Source: Mageeibacillus sp. UBA1255
GTDB lineage: Bacteria > Bacillota > Clostridia > UBA1212 > UBA1255
DNA: 14,584 bases
Assembly (NCBI GenBank): GCA_002308795.1
Contig: DBVV01000110.1
Location: 34,393-48,976, forward strand
Direction: 5' to 3'
The position numbers and the translations under genes are program-made. The notes below the pieces were generated by a model. It did no database searches. It worked only from the letters and a program-made list of their open reading frames with translations, and was not told the origin of the DNA. Positions within the stretch are counted from its first letter, which is position 1; the number at the start of each line of letters is the position of its first letter. Positions 1 to 8,211 of the stretch are shown here, piece by piece.

Positions 1-354
1 TCCGAGGCCGCCGTTTCCAAGGCCGGCATCAGGTTCGGCAGCTTCGACCGACGGAAGATCGAGTCCCAGCTCTTTAAGGCCGTCGAAGACAACGTCTCTG
101 ATCCCGAGGTTTATAAGTGCCGAATCGAGCAGTCTTCCGATCAGGAATTCCATCGAAAAATAATAAATATGCTTTCTTTTCTCTGCGCTGTCCTTCTTTT
201 CGGTAAAAAGCCAGTCGGGAGCCATATAATCACGGATAAGCGCCCCAAGCGCCAGATATTTTTCCTCCGTCCCTGCCTCGTCGAAGCTTTCACGGAACAT
301 CGTGACTATCTTATTTTTATAATCGCGGATAAAAGTATCCTTATTTAGCTGCAT
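1..354 (-). CDS. glgP: Glycogen/starch phosphorylase, N-terminal 118 residues (partial)
   Basis: This is the start of a glycogen phosphorylase, the pyridoxal-phosphate enzyme that releases glucose-1-phosphate from glycogen in the cytoplasm. The gene runs off the left edge of the window. Translating from the ATG at 354 gives 118 open codons up to base 1. They include YYFSMEFLIGRLL (about residues 64-76) and EPDAGLGNGGLG (107-118), two signatures of the N-terminal domain of the GT35 phosphorylase family. A strong GGAGGA ribosome binding site lies about 5 bases before the ATG. The gene is last in the glg operon, 63 bases after glgA, and I see no internal promoter in that gap. The family is usually about 750-830 residues, so roughly 85% lies outside. 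Whether the rest is intact cannot be judged here. Confidence 0.95.
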   Translation of the reverse strand, partial: MQLNKDTFIRDYKNKIVTMFRESFDEAGTEEKYLALGALIRDYMAPDWLFTEKKDSAEKRKHIYYFSMEFLIGRLLDSALINLGIRDVVFDGLKELGLDLPSVEAAEPDAGLGNGGLG

Positions 355-417
355 AGTTCCTCCATAACAGAACGAAAACGACTTTTTAAATGTGATTGCC
401 GATCGAAAATGACTGTC

Positions 418-1851
418 TCAGATCGCAAGTTCGTTATAGATCGCGATATACTTTTCAGACTGAGTCTTCCAGTCGATCCTGGTCTCCATAGCTTTGATCA
501 TAAGATTATCCCAGATCTCAGCGTCGTCGTAGCATTCAAGCGCAGTGCGAAGAACTGCAAGCATCTCGTGAGCGTTGAAATTGGCAAAAGAGAAACCGTT
601 CCCGTCGCCGGTATATTTATTATACGGTTTAACAGTATCCTTAAGGCCGCCTGTCTCGCGGACAACAGGTATCGTTCCGTAGCGCATGGCGATTATCTGG
701 GAAAGGCCGCACGGTTCAAACATAGAAGGCATCAGGAACAAATCGGCTCCTGCATAGATACGTGACGCCAGAGCGCTGTCGAAACGAGTGCGCGCTGCTA
801 TCTTACCCGGGTAGGCCGAGCCGTAATATTCGAAGAAATCCATATAATCGCGCTCGCCGGTTCCGAGGATGACGAACTGGAGGTCGTTTTTAAGAATATC
901 TTCCATCACACACGTAACGAGGTCCAGTCCCTTTTCTTTAACCATTCTCGTGACCATAGCTACGATCGGTACGTTCTCGTTCTGCGGAAGACCAAGCTCC
1001 TTCTGGAGAGCAAGTTTATTGACCTTTTTAAGGTCTCTCGTCTTCACGTCATAGTTCCTGACGATATTCTTATCGTTTTCAGGATTGTTATGTGAATAAT
1101 CGATTCCGTTCGTAATTCCGGTGAGTTTAAATGACTTAGCGCTTAGCAGCCCGTCAAGACCCTCCCCGTAGTACGGCGTCGTGATCTCCTGCGCGTACGT
1201 TTCCGATACGGTGATCACTTTATCCGCAAAAACGATGCCCGCTTTCATGAACGATACACCGTCGCGGAATTTAAGCTTTTCATCATTGTAGTATCCGTAA
1301 TTAAGTCCGAGCAGATCTTCAAGTATCGAAGGCGCGTAAACGCCCTGATATTTAAGATTATGGATGGTGAACACCGCGGCGGCGCGCTTGAATTCCGGCC
1401 TTTCGTAGTAAACGTCCCTTAAGTACAGAGGGATGATACCGGTCTGCCAGTCATTGCAGTGAATGATATCCGGGTAGAAATCGTTCATGTGAACAACAGA
1501 TTCCATCACCGCTCTGCAGAAGTATGCAAAACGCTCGCCGTCGTCGTAAAAGCCGTAGCATCCTGGCCGCTTGAAATAGTATTCGTTGTCAATGAAGTAC
1601 ACGGGTATGTCTTTATAGAGCATATACTGAAGCCCGCAATACTGATTTCTCCAGCCCACGGTCACCCCGAATGTGGAAAGAGGTATCATACGGGATTTGT
1701 ATTCGTCGGCAATATCTCCGTATTTCGGCGTTATGATCCTGACATCCACACCGGCTGCTTTCAGCGCTGAAGGCAGTTCGAGAGATACGTCGGCAAGCCC
1801 TCCGGTTTTGCTGAACGGCCTGACTTCGGTGGTCACAAATAAAACTTTCAT
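418..1851 (-). CDS. glgA: Glycogen synthase (ADP-glucose type)
   Basis: This enzyme transfers glucose from ADP-glucose to the non-reducing end of growing alpha-1,4-glucan. The 477-residue product has the usual length for bacterial GlgA (GT5). The N-terminal MKVLFVTTEV followed by KTGGLADV (residues 15-22) is the ADP-glucose-binding loop. HCNDWQT lies at 131-137. The C-terminal GT-B half carries FEPCGLSQ (378-385, Glu379) and ETGGLKDTV (399-407), which form the nucleotide-sugar site. I chose the ATG at 1851 over one ten codons upstream (1881) because MKVLFVTTEV is the standard family start and an AAAGGA site precedes it by about 8 bases. The gene lies 37 bases after glgD and 63 before glgP, fourth in the operon. 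Confidence 0.96.
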   Translation of the reverse strand: MKVLFVTTEVRPFSKTGGLADVSLELPSALKAAGVDVRIITPKYGDIADEYKSRMIPLSTFGVTVGWRNQYCGLQYMLYKDIPVYFIDNEYYFKRPGCYGFYDDGERFAYFCRAVMESVVHMNDFYPDIIHCNDWQTGIIPLYLRDVYYERPEFKRAAAVFTIHNLKYQGVYAPSILEDLLGLNYGYYNDEKLKFRDGVSFMKAGIVFADKVITVSETYAQEITTPYYGEGLDGLLSAKSFKLTGITNGIDYSHNNPENDKNIVRNYDVKTRDLKKVNKLALQKELGLPQNENVPIVAMVTRMVKEKGLDLVTCVMEDILKNDLQFVILGTGERDYMDFFEYYGSAYPGKIAARTRFDSALASRIYAGADLFLMPSMFEPCGLSQIIAMRYGTIPVVRETGGLKDTVKPYNKYTGDGNGFSFANFNAHEMLAVLRTALECYDDAEIWDNLMIKAMETRIDWKTQSEKYIAIYNELAI

Positions 1852-1888
1852 TTTCAGAATCCTTTCATTGCATATCAGCAATTACAGG

Positions 1889-3004
1889 TCAGCGCAGAAG
1901 ATTCTTCTTCTCGATGACCAGAGGGAAAAACTCGTTTCCCTTCAATTCTGTATTTTCGTCTATATCGACGTTTTTGTCAATAATAACATGTGACAGCCTT
2001 GCGTTTTTATGTATCCGGACGTTCTGGAGAATGATGCTGTTCTCAACTACAGCTCCTTCCTCTACGCTTACGTAGCGGCCGAGAAGAGAATCCTTCACGC
2101 TTCCCTCGATCATGCATCCGTCAGCGATCAGCGAATTGCTCACGTGGCACCCGTCAACGTAAAGCGTAGGAGGCTCGTCTTTTATCTTCGTAAATATCGG
2201 TCTTACGCCTGAGCGGAAAAGCTCAGTGCTGACGTTCAGATCAAGCATATCCATATTGCTCTTAAAATAAGACGAAACCGTATTTATGCAAGAAACGTAT
2301 CCGTCGAACCTGTAGAGGTTGAACGAAGCGGAACCGATCTGATCGAAGACAAGATTATAGAAGCTCGTCAGCGACGTAAGCGAAGTGCTTTTGTAGATAA
2401 AATCGGTAAGACGTGCTTTGGTCATAATGAAAATTTCCATACACACGTCAGCCTCGGGACCGATACCGATGTTCTTGCCCGCACCGCGAAGTTCCCCTGT
2501 CTCGCCGTCAATATCGAGCGTAAAGCAGTTCGAAAACTCCTTATCGGCATTGCCCGTATGCGTATACACTACGGTTATATCTGCACCCGAGCGTTCGTGC
2601 GATCTTATGACGTCGGCAATATCCATATTGCACACCATATATGACGAACAGAGTATAACGTCTTTGCTTTTGCTCCTGTAGATATACTCCATATTGTTTT
2701 TTATGAGCTTCGAGTCTGTGTACATCAGATTGCAAAGCCCGTGATTGAACAGGAAAAGACCGTCGTTTTTTCTGTTAAGGTCCCACGGTTTACCGGTTCC
2801 GAGATGGTCGGAAAGAGAGCGGGAGTTGCTCTCGGTAAAAATACCGACGTTTCCGATACCGGCGTTGACCAGGTTCGAAAGCATGAAATCTATGACTCTG
2901 TAGCGGCTTCCGATCGGGATCGAAGCGATGGGGCGGTTCGTCGTCAGAGCGCGTATATCGTTCTCGTTTTCGGCCAGATTAAGTATAGCCATATAATCTC
3001 TCAT
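1889..3004 (-). CDS. glgD: GlgD, regulatory-type subunit of ADP-glucose pyrophosphorylase
   Basis: This 371-residue protein is a paralogue of GlgC. It keeps the nucleotidyltransferase outline (SRYRVIDFMLSN at 33-44, GKPWDLNR at 71-78) and a C-terminal left-handed beta-helix region of hexapeptide-like repeats (about 282-350). The catalytic signatures are lost. The GGQGSRL loop of GlgC is replaced by ENENDIR (12-18), and the SGDH metal-binding motif by CSSY (119-122). In other Bacillota, GlgD is known to associate with GlgC and raise its activity while having little activity alone, and that role is inferred here. The ATG at 3004 has a GAGGTGG site overlapping the glgC stop codon, 10 bases away, so the two are probably translationally coupled and made in similar amounts. 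It is unlikely to be a second active enzyme. Confidence 0.93.
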   Translation of the reverse strand: MRDYMAILNLAENENDIRALTTNRPIASIPIGSRYRVIDFMLSNLVNAGIGNVGIFTESNSRSLSDHLGTGKPWDLNRKNDGLFLFNHGLCNLMYTDSKLIKNNMEYIYRSKSKDVILCSSYMVCNMDIADVIRSHERSGADITVVYTHTGNADKEFSNCFTLDIDGETGELRGAGKNIGIGPEADVCMEIFIMTKARLTDFIYKSTSLTSLTSFYNLVFDQIGSASFNLYRFDGYVSCINTVSSYFKSNMDMLDLNVSTELFRSGVRPIFTKIKDEPPTLYVDGCHVSNSLIADGCMIEGSVKDSLLGRYVSVEEGAVVENSIILQNVRIHKNARLSHVIIDKNVDIDENTELKGNEFFPLVIEKKNLLR

Positions 3005-3014
3005 TTATGCCACC

Positions 3015-4160
3015 TCATTTCATAAAACCGCCGCCGGATAATTCGCGGCCTTCTTCAATAACTGCGATCGTGCTGCCGTCCCCGACAGCGTTGTTCGATC
3101 TGACCGTTACGCCTTCCAGAAGGATGCTCTTATTAACGATCACGTTTTCTTCTATCTTGCACCCTTCCATCACGATCGAATCTACCACGCGGCTGTTTCT
3201 TCCGACTGTCACACCCGGGAAAATGACTGAATGTTCGACCTCTCCCATAATAACGCAGCCTTCGGATATCAGGCTGTCTTTAAGAGTAGCCTCCGGACCG
3301 ATGTACTGCGACGGTATAGAACCTGTAACAGTATAAAGTTTCCAGTCGTTCTGGAAAAGCTTGACTTCATTGTCAGCCTTAAGGAGGTCCATATTTGCCT
3401 CCCAGTAGCTCTCTACAGTACCGACGTCCTTCCAGTATCCGTCGAACCTGTACGCGATCAGTTTTTCGCCTGATCCGATCATCGCAGGAATGATATTTTT
3501 GCCGAAATCATTGTCCGAGGACTGATCCTGCGAATCTGCCTTAAGATACTTTTTCAGATCGGCATACGTGAAAATGTAGATACCCATCGACGCCAGGGTG
3601 CTCCTGGGTTTTTTAGGCTTTTCCTCGAAACTGGTGATCGTGCCTTCGCTGTCAGTATTCATTATCCCGAAACGCGAAGCTTCTTCGATCGGCACGTCGA
3701 TAACAGCGATGGTTGCCTTCGCTCCCGCAGCGGTATGAGCGGCGAGCATCTTTCTGTAGTCCATTTTGTATATATGGTCACCGGATAAGATCAGCACGTA
3801 CGTCGGGTTGAACTGGTCAAGGAAATTAAGGTTCTGGTATACGGCGTTTGCCGTGCCGCTGTACCAGTCTCCTCCCGCCTCGCTCATATACGGCGGCAAT
3901 ATCGTTACGCCTCCATGTACGCGGTCAAGGTCCCACGGCGTTCCTATTCCTATGTGCGTTGACAGCTGCTGGGGCTTGTACTGGGTCAATATCCCGACCG
4001 TGTCTATTCCTGAGTTTGAGCAGTTACTGAGCGCAAAATCGATTATTCGGTATTTGCCTCCGAACGGCACAGCCGGTTTAGCTGTCTTCCTGGTCATTGC
4101 CCCCAGCCGGCTTCCCTGCCCGCCGGCCAATATCAGTGCAACCATGTTTTTTTGGATCAT
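3015..4160 (-). CDS. glgC: Glucose-1-phosphate adenylyltransferase (ADP-glucose pyrophosphorylase), catalytic subunit
   Basis: GlgC makes ADP-glucose from ATP and glucose-1-phosphate, the committed step of bacterial glycogen synthesis. The 381-residue product starts with the nucleotide-binding motif LAGGQGSRL (11-19), followed by KPAVPFGGKYRIIDFALSN (28-46). SGDHIYKMDY (126-135) holds the metal-binding Asp128, and FEEKPKKP (178-185) carries the lysine expected to bind glucose-1-phosphate. The last third is a beta-helix domain with repeated hydrophobic hexads (about 285-360). The ATG at 4160 is preceded by GAGGAG at about 8-base spacing, so it is preferred over an internal ATG five codons later. 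The gene begins 23 bases after the glgB stop. All catalytic motifs are intact, unlike in the neighbouring GlgD. Confidence 0.96.
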   Translation of the reverse strand: MIQKNMVALILAGGQGSRLGAMTRKTAKPAVPFGGKYRIIDFALSNCSNSGIDTVGILTQYKPQQLSTHIGIGTPWDLDRVHGGVTILPPYMSEAGGDWYSGTANAVYQNLNFLDQFNPTYVLILSGDHIYKMDYRKMLAAHTAAGAKATIAVIDVPIEEASRFGIMNTDSEGTITSFEEKPKKPRSTLASMGIYIFTYADLKKYLKADSQDQSSDNDFGKNIIPAMIGSGEKLIAYRFDGYWKDVGTVESYWEANMDLLKADNEVKLFQNDWKLYTVTGSIPSQYIGPEATLKDSLISEGCVIMGEVEHSVIFPGVTVGRNSRVVDSIVMEGCKIEENVIVNKSILLEGVTVRSNNAVGDGSTIAVIEEGRELSGGGFMK

Positions 4161-4183
4161 GTCCGGTCACTCCTCTTTATATT

Positions 4184-6196
4184 TCAATACCTGAAAAACG
4201 GTTTTATTATCAATCCGCAGTATGCGTTTAGTTTAAGTTTAATGTGAAAAGGCATCGATGATTCTCCCTCAGGCTTGGGTCGTATATAGCTGCTGTACAG
4301 ATCTTCTGCGCCTGTCAGCAGTCCTCCGTCGCATTCCTCTGTCCCGTCACTGCCTGACGATCTGAAAATAATGCTGTAATCACAGAACCTCGGTACGCCG
4401 AGGCGGAAATCATCATACGTCCTGTCAGAGAAATTGCATAATACTATCAGAAAATCTCTGTCGTTTTCAGGATCCTGCCGTATGAACGAATAAACGTTCC
4501 TCTCCCTGTCATCCGCATCGATCCATCTGAATCCGTTCTGTGAAAAATCACCTGCGTAAAGCGACTTCTCGATAAGATATATCCCGTTGAGCGCTTTCGT
4601 ATATTCTTTCAGCATGCCGTGAGACGGATAAAGAAGCATCTTCCATTCGAGCGCTTCGTAAAATCTCCACTCCATTATCTGCCCGAATTCGGAGCCCATG
4701 AACAGCAGTTTTTTACCGGGATGACAGATCATATAGAGCAGGTACGCTCTGTATTCGGAGAATTTGGTGTCAAGATCCCCGTACATCTTATCGATAAGTG
4801 TTTTTTTGCCGTGTACAGTCTCGTCGTGCGATAAACTCAGCATGAACCGTTCAGTGTGAGCATACATCATCGCAAAAGTCATTTTATTGTGATAATTTAC
4901 GCGTTCTGCCGGGCTCAGGCTCATATATTCGAGAGTGTCGTTCATCCAGCCCATATTCCATTTATAATCGAATCCGAGGCCGCCCCATTCAGGTTTAGCC
5001 GTAACTCCGGGGTACGTGCTCGAATCTTCAGCTATCATAACGGCGCCGGGCACAAGTCCGTGGACGGCAGTATTAAGTTCACGCAGGAAAAGAGCAGCTT
5101 CCAGATTTTCATTGCCGCCGTACGCGTTGAGCGGCCTTATCCGGTGCATGCAGTTATAATCGTAATAGATAATATTCGCCACCGCGTCGATCCGCAGACC
5201 GTCGATATGATACTCCGAAAGCCAGTATGCGGCGTTCGATATCATGAAATTCTTAACAAAATTCTTCGAGTAGTCAAGGTTCGCCGTACCCCAGAGCGGA
5301 TTTTCGCGCTTGTTTTCTTCGCCGTATTCATACAGAAAAGTGCCGTCAAATTTATACAGATACGATTCGTCTTTGCAGAAGTGGCCAGGCACCCAGTCCA
5401 TTATCACTCCTATCCCGCTCCGGTGCATGCGGTCAACGAAATACATGAAGTCTTCCGGTGTTCCGAACCGCGACGTCAACGCATAATAGCTGCCTGTCTG
5501 ATATCCCCACGAGTCGTCCAGAGGGTGTTCGCACAGTGGCATGAGTTCGACGTGCGTATAATTCATTTCGGTCAGGTATGCGGACAATTCATCTGCAATT
5601 TCTCTGTAGTTCAGGAATGGTTCATCCGCTCTTTGCGCTTCGGCCTCCTGCCAGTTTTTCTCGTAATCGATGCCCGGTATTCGGCCGCGTCTCCATGATC
5701 CCGCATGTATTTCGTATATATTAACAGGAGAAGCATACGTATCTGCCGAAGACCTGTTTTTATTCCATTCCGCGTCTGACCAGGTGAATTTATGGAGATC
5801 CGTCGCGACCGACGCCGTTCCCGGTCTTAATTCGGAAGTGACCGCGTACGGATCCGCCTTGAAACGGACGCTTCCGTCTGCGCCGGTGATCATATATTTG
5901 TAAAGCGTATTTTCAGGAAGGGCTTCGATCTCCGTGTACCAGAAACCGTTGTCCGATCTGAACATCGTATCCGCCGGATATGACGATCCTCCCCAGGAGT
6001 TGAAATCACCGGCGACGCGGACGGAGATCGCCCCCGGGGCGTAAACGTAAAAAGACAGCCTGACAGGCGCATCACTAAAGCCGGATCGCGCGCGACCTTT
6101 ATCCCGCTCGGTCACGGTATGGCAGCCCAGCCGCTTATATGCGTCATAACAGTTTCCGGATAAATATTCTCTTTCGAACGAATCGCTAAAAAGCAT
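4184..6196 (-). CDS. glgB: 1,4-alpha-glucan branching enzyme
   Basis: GlgB cuts alpha-1,4 chains and re-attaches them as alpha-1,6 branches. The 670-residue protein begins with a CBM48 carbohydrate-binding domain (about 45-130, with VAGDFNSW at 61-68). The GH13 barrel follows, with its four conserved regions intact: DWVPGHF (267-273), GLRIDAVAN (333-341, nucleophile Asp337), MIAED (387-391, acid/base Glu390) and LSHDETVHGK (455-464, Asp458). KLLFMGSEFGQ (496-506) and a C-terminal beta domain complete the family pattern. It lacks the long extra N-terminal domain of some branching enzymes, and its length matches Bacillota GlgB. An AAAGG site (about 6204-6210) precedes the ATG. This is the first gene of the glg operon, directly downstream of the promoter at 6290-6318. 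Confidence 0.96.
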   Translation of the reverse strand: MLFSDSFEREYLSGNCYDAYKRLGCHTVTERDKGRARSGFSDAPVRLSFYVYAPGAISVRVAGDFNSWGGSSYPADTMFRSDNGFWYTEIEALPENTLYKYMITGADGSVRFKADPYAVTSELRPGTASVATDLHKFTWSDAEWNKNRSSADTYASPVNIYEIHAGSWRRGRIPGIDYEKNWQEAEAQRADEPFLNYREIADELSAYLTEMNYTHVELMPLCEHPLDDSWGYQTGSYYALTSRFGTPEDFMYFVDRMHRSGIGVIMDWVPGHFCKDESYLYKFDGTFLYEYGEENKRENPLWGTANLDYSKNFVKNFMISNAAYWLSEYHIDGLRIDAVANIIYYDYNCMHRIRPLNAYGGNENLEAALFLRELNTAVHGLVPGAVMIAEDSSTYPGVTAKPEWGGLGFDYKWNMGWMNDTLEYMSLSPAERVNYHNKMTFAMMYAHTERFMLSLSHDETVHGKKTLIDKMYGDLDTKFSEYRAYLLYMICHPGKKLLFMGSEFGQIMEWRFYEALEWKMLLYPSHGMLKEYTKALNGIYLIEKSLYAGDFSQNGFRWIDADDRERNVYSFIRQDPENDRDFLIVLCNFSDRTYDDFRLGVPRFCDYSIIFRSSGSDGTEECDGGLLTGAEDLYSSYIRPKPEGESSMPFHIKLKLNAYCGLIIKPFFRY

Positions 6197-6289
6197 TCAA
6201 ATCGCCTTTCGAAACAGACCTGCCGGCCATTGCCGTTACCTGATGCATTTCGGATGTGTAAAGCCGGTCATCTTTAATCTGATAGTCCG

Positions 6290-6318
6290 ATAATACCACT
6301 TTAACGCGATATTGTCAA
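6290..6318 (-). promoter_or_regulatory. Promoter of the glgBCDAP operon
   Basis: On the minus strand, TTGACA (6318-6313) is followed after exactly 17 bases by TATTAT (6295-6290), with TGG immediately before it as an extended -10. Transcription should start near 6283, giving a leader of roughly 87 bases before glgB. In the leader, the segments at 6263-6269 and 6217-6227 can pair around a CCGGC/GCCGG core with a bulge. This is too weak to call a riboswitch. The -35 box shares bases 6313-6317 with the -35 box of the divergent promoter. The call rests on motif match and position only. Confidence 0.85.
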
Positions 6319-6340
6319 TTTTCTTTAGAAATGATATAAT
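6312..6340 (+). promoter_or_regulatory. Promoter of the MutS-like gene, divergent from glgB
   Basis: TTGTCA (6312-6317) and a perfect TATAAT (6335-6340) are separated by 17 bases, with TGA before the -10 as an extended element. The start point should fall near 6347, leaving a leader of about 26 bases that holds the GAGGT ribosome binding site at 6362-6366. It lies back to back with the glgB promoter, and the two -35 hexamers overlap by five base pairs. Confidence 0.87.
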
Positions 6341-6372
6341 CCCCCTAAACAAATACGAAACGAGGTAAGCGA

Positions 6373-8121
6373 ATGGACGAGAAATTTGCATTCAGCCTTC
6401 TGTGGCCCGATTATGAGAGGGGTCGCGCAACCGAGCGCGAGGTTAAGAGCGGCAGACGCAAGCTGTTCAATCAGGAGCTTTTAGAGCGCGACATGAATAT
6501 GGATATGATCCTTGACGGCATGCAGATCAGAAACGACAGCCGCGGATATATAAGAGCGCGTATGCTTGATATGATCCCCGATGCGGAAGTGATCAAATAC
6601 AGACAGGATATCCTTCAGGACTTTATGGATTATCCGGAGCTGGAAGAATCTTTTGATACTTCTCTTCTGCCTCTTACGAACAATCTTCGAAAGATGGAGA
6701 AGGCCAATATTTCACACGATGACGATATGCGGCGCATCGCGTGGAGGATCGATATGCTCGAAGTATACATGCAGTGCGTCGACATTCTGCACTCGCTGTT
6801 CTGCTCTCCGGACAGAGATTTTCTCTCCGACGGTGTGAAGCGGCTCAGGGAAATGATACAGGGCATTTATGAAAGCGATAATTTCCGTGATCTGCGCCAC
6901 GAGCTTCCTGCACTTTCCGAAAAGATCCAGACGATGACTTCTGTAACGATCGGTGTGAATCTTGACAACGAACTGAGGCCTGTTGAGGCCGTGCTCCTTT
7001 CGATCGAGCCCAAGCCGTTCAGGAATAAAGCGCTCGTTACTTCTATCCTTGGCCGTCAGAAGAATGACGAGACTTATTTCGGACTCGGTTCTTTTTATTC
7101 GATCCTTAAGGATAACCGCGCGAACACACTGGATATTGCCATCATGCGTGATCTGGAGAGCGTTATGGGTGACACGTTCAAACACCTTGCCACCGTGCTT
7201 GCCAGATTCGAGTATATAGAGACTCAGTTCCTGTTCGACCTTATTCCGGAAGTGTATTATTTCATCGGAGGCAGCAGGCTGGCGCGCAATCTTATAAAAA
7301 CAGGTCTTCCGGTATGTTTCCCAACTCCCGCACCTAAAGATGAGCGTATCTTCTACGTTAAAGATATTTATGACGCAAGCTTCGCGATCCGCATACAGAG
7401 CGACATCGGCCTTAGCGAGCTGTCGAACGTCGTCGTGACCAATACGGCAGAGATGTCGGATAAAGCCGGTCGCATATTCATTCTTACCGGTGCTAACCAG
7501 GGCGGTAAAACCACGTTTACAAGAGCGGTCGGCATCACGCAGCTGCTGTTCCAGGCTGGATTCGCCATCCCCGGTTCGGAGGGACGTATAAGCCCGGTAG
7601 ATAACATATACACTCATTTCCCTGAGCTTGAGAAGAATTCGATCAGCGAAGGCCGCCTGGGTGAAGAGTGCATAAGGCTCGAGCAGATCCTTCCGCGCCT
7701 TACGAAGTACAGTATGATCCTGATGAACGAATCGCTTTCGAGCACGAGCCACCAGGAATGCCTGTTTATAGCCGAAGAGATAATGAAATATCTCAGGAAA
7801 GTCGGAGCGAGATGCGTATTTGCCACCCACATCCATGAACTTGCCGAGAACATCCCCGAACTTAATAAAGAGCCTGCACTGAGCGATCTGGTCAGCCTTG
7901 TCGCCGGCGTTGACGAATCGACCGAAATGGAAGTGCTCACAGACGAGGGACGTAAAAAGTATGCAGGATCAAAGCGTACGTATCTTATTCTTCCGATGCC
8001 TCCACAGGGAAAAAGCTTCGCTCTGGATATTGCCCGCACATACGGGATCAGTTTCAATCAGCTGATGAATACGCACGAAGAAAAGTTCGGAAGCGACGAT
8101 GATCCCGCTCACGTAAAATAA
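6373..8121 (+). CDS. MutS-family ATPase lacking the mismatch-recognition domain
   Basis: This 582-residue protein has the ATPase half of the MutS family. The Walker A loop is GANQGGKTT (373-381; usual MutS form GPNMGGKST). The signature-like segment NSISEGRLGEE is at 422-432, the Walker B region SMILMNES at 447-454 followed by LSSTS (454-458), the histidine switch THIHE at 485-489, and a C-terminal GKSFALDIARTYGIS (546-560). The first 300 residues are largely helical and resemble the lever and clamp region. No N-terminal mismatch-binding domain with a Phe-x-Glu motif is visible, and there is no Smr nuclease tail as in MutS2. The normal Walker B Asp is Asn452, while the next Glu453 is kept. 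The ATG has GAGGT 6 bases upstream. DNA or nucleotide-dependent remodelling is plausible, but the role is unknown. It should not be called canonical mutS. Confidence 0.88.
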   Translation: MDEKFAFSLLWPDYERGRATEREVKSGRRKLFNQELLERDMNMDMILDGMQIRNDSRGYIRARMLDMIPDAEVIKYRQDILQDFMDYPELEESFDTSLLPLTNNLRKMEKANISHDDDMRRIAWRIDMLEVYMQCVDILHSLFCSPDRDFLSDGVKRLREMIQGIYESDNFRDLRHELPALSEKIQTMTSVTIGVNLDNELRPVEAVLLSIEPKPFRNKALVTSILGRQKNDETYFGLGSFYSILKDNRANTLDIAIMRDLESVMGDTFKHLATVLARFEYIETQFLFDLIPEVYYFIGGSRLARNLIKTGLPVCFPTPAPKDERIFYVKDIYDASFAIRIQSDIGLSELSNVVVTNTAEMSDKAGRIFILTGANQGGKTTFTRAVGITQLLFQAGFAIPGSEGRISPVDNIYTHFPELEKNSISEGRLGEECIRLEQILPRLTKYSMILMNESLSSTSHQECLFIAEEIMKYLRKVGARCVFATHIHELAENIPELNKEPALSDLVSLVAGVDESTEMEVLTDEGRKKYAGSKRTYLILPMPPQGKSFALDIARTYGISFNQLMNTHEEKFGSDDDPAHVK

Positions 8122-8158
8122 AATATTGATTGAAATTATAATTATAAATCAATATTTT
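8120..8158. repeat. Perfect AT-rich inverted repeat, possible weak terminator or operator
   Basis: AAAATATTGATT (8120-8131) is exactly matched by its reverse complement AATCAATATTTT (8147-8158) across a 15-base spacer. The stem has 12 base pairs, but only one is G-C. The spacer contains the palindrome TATAATTATA (8137-8146). The repeat overlaps the stop codon of the MutS-like gene. A TTTT run ends the 3' arm, so weak intrinsic termination is possible, but the stem is much less stable than that at 9109-9150. It could also be a protein-binding site controlling the lipid kinase gene. I found no good promoter between 8122 and 8211. Confidence 0.5.
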
Positions 8159-8211
8159 AAGCAGAAATTATAAACCGAATAATATAACCAAAATCGAAAG
8201 GAATGATTCTG

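Noticed and set aside
4856..5698. Long open frame of 280 codons on the plus strand inside glgB
   Set aside because: It lies opposite an intact GH13 enzyme with all catalytic motifs, has no family resemblance and no good ribosome binding site. Long antisense frames are common at this base composition.
6235..6270. Possible 11-codon upstream reading frame in the glgB leader (ATG at 6270 on the minus strand)
   Set aside because: There is no ribosome binding site ahead of it and no run of regulatory codons, so a leader peptide is not supported.
6197..6283. Riboswitch in the glgB leader
   Set aside because: Only a short bulged stem can be drawn, and there is no terminator or recognised aptamer core.
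6712..7836. 374-codon minus-strand frame inside the MutS-like gene
   Set aside because: It is antisense to a gene with clear Walker motifs and has no recognisable domain or promoter. It is a codon-bias shadow.
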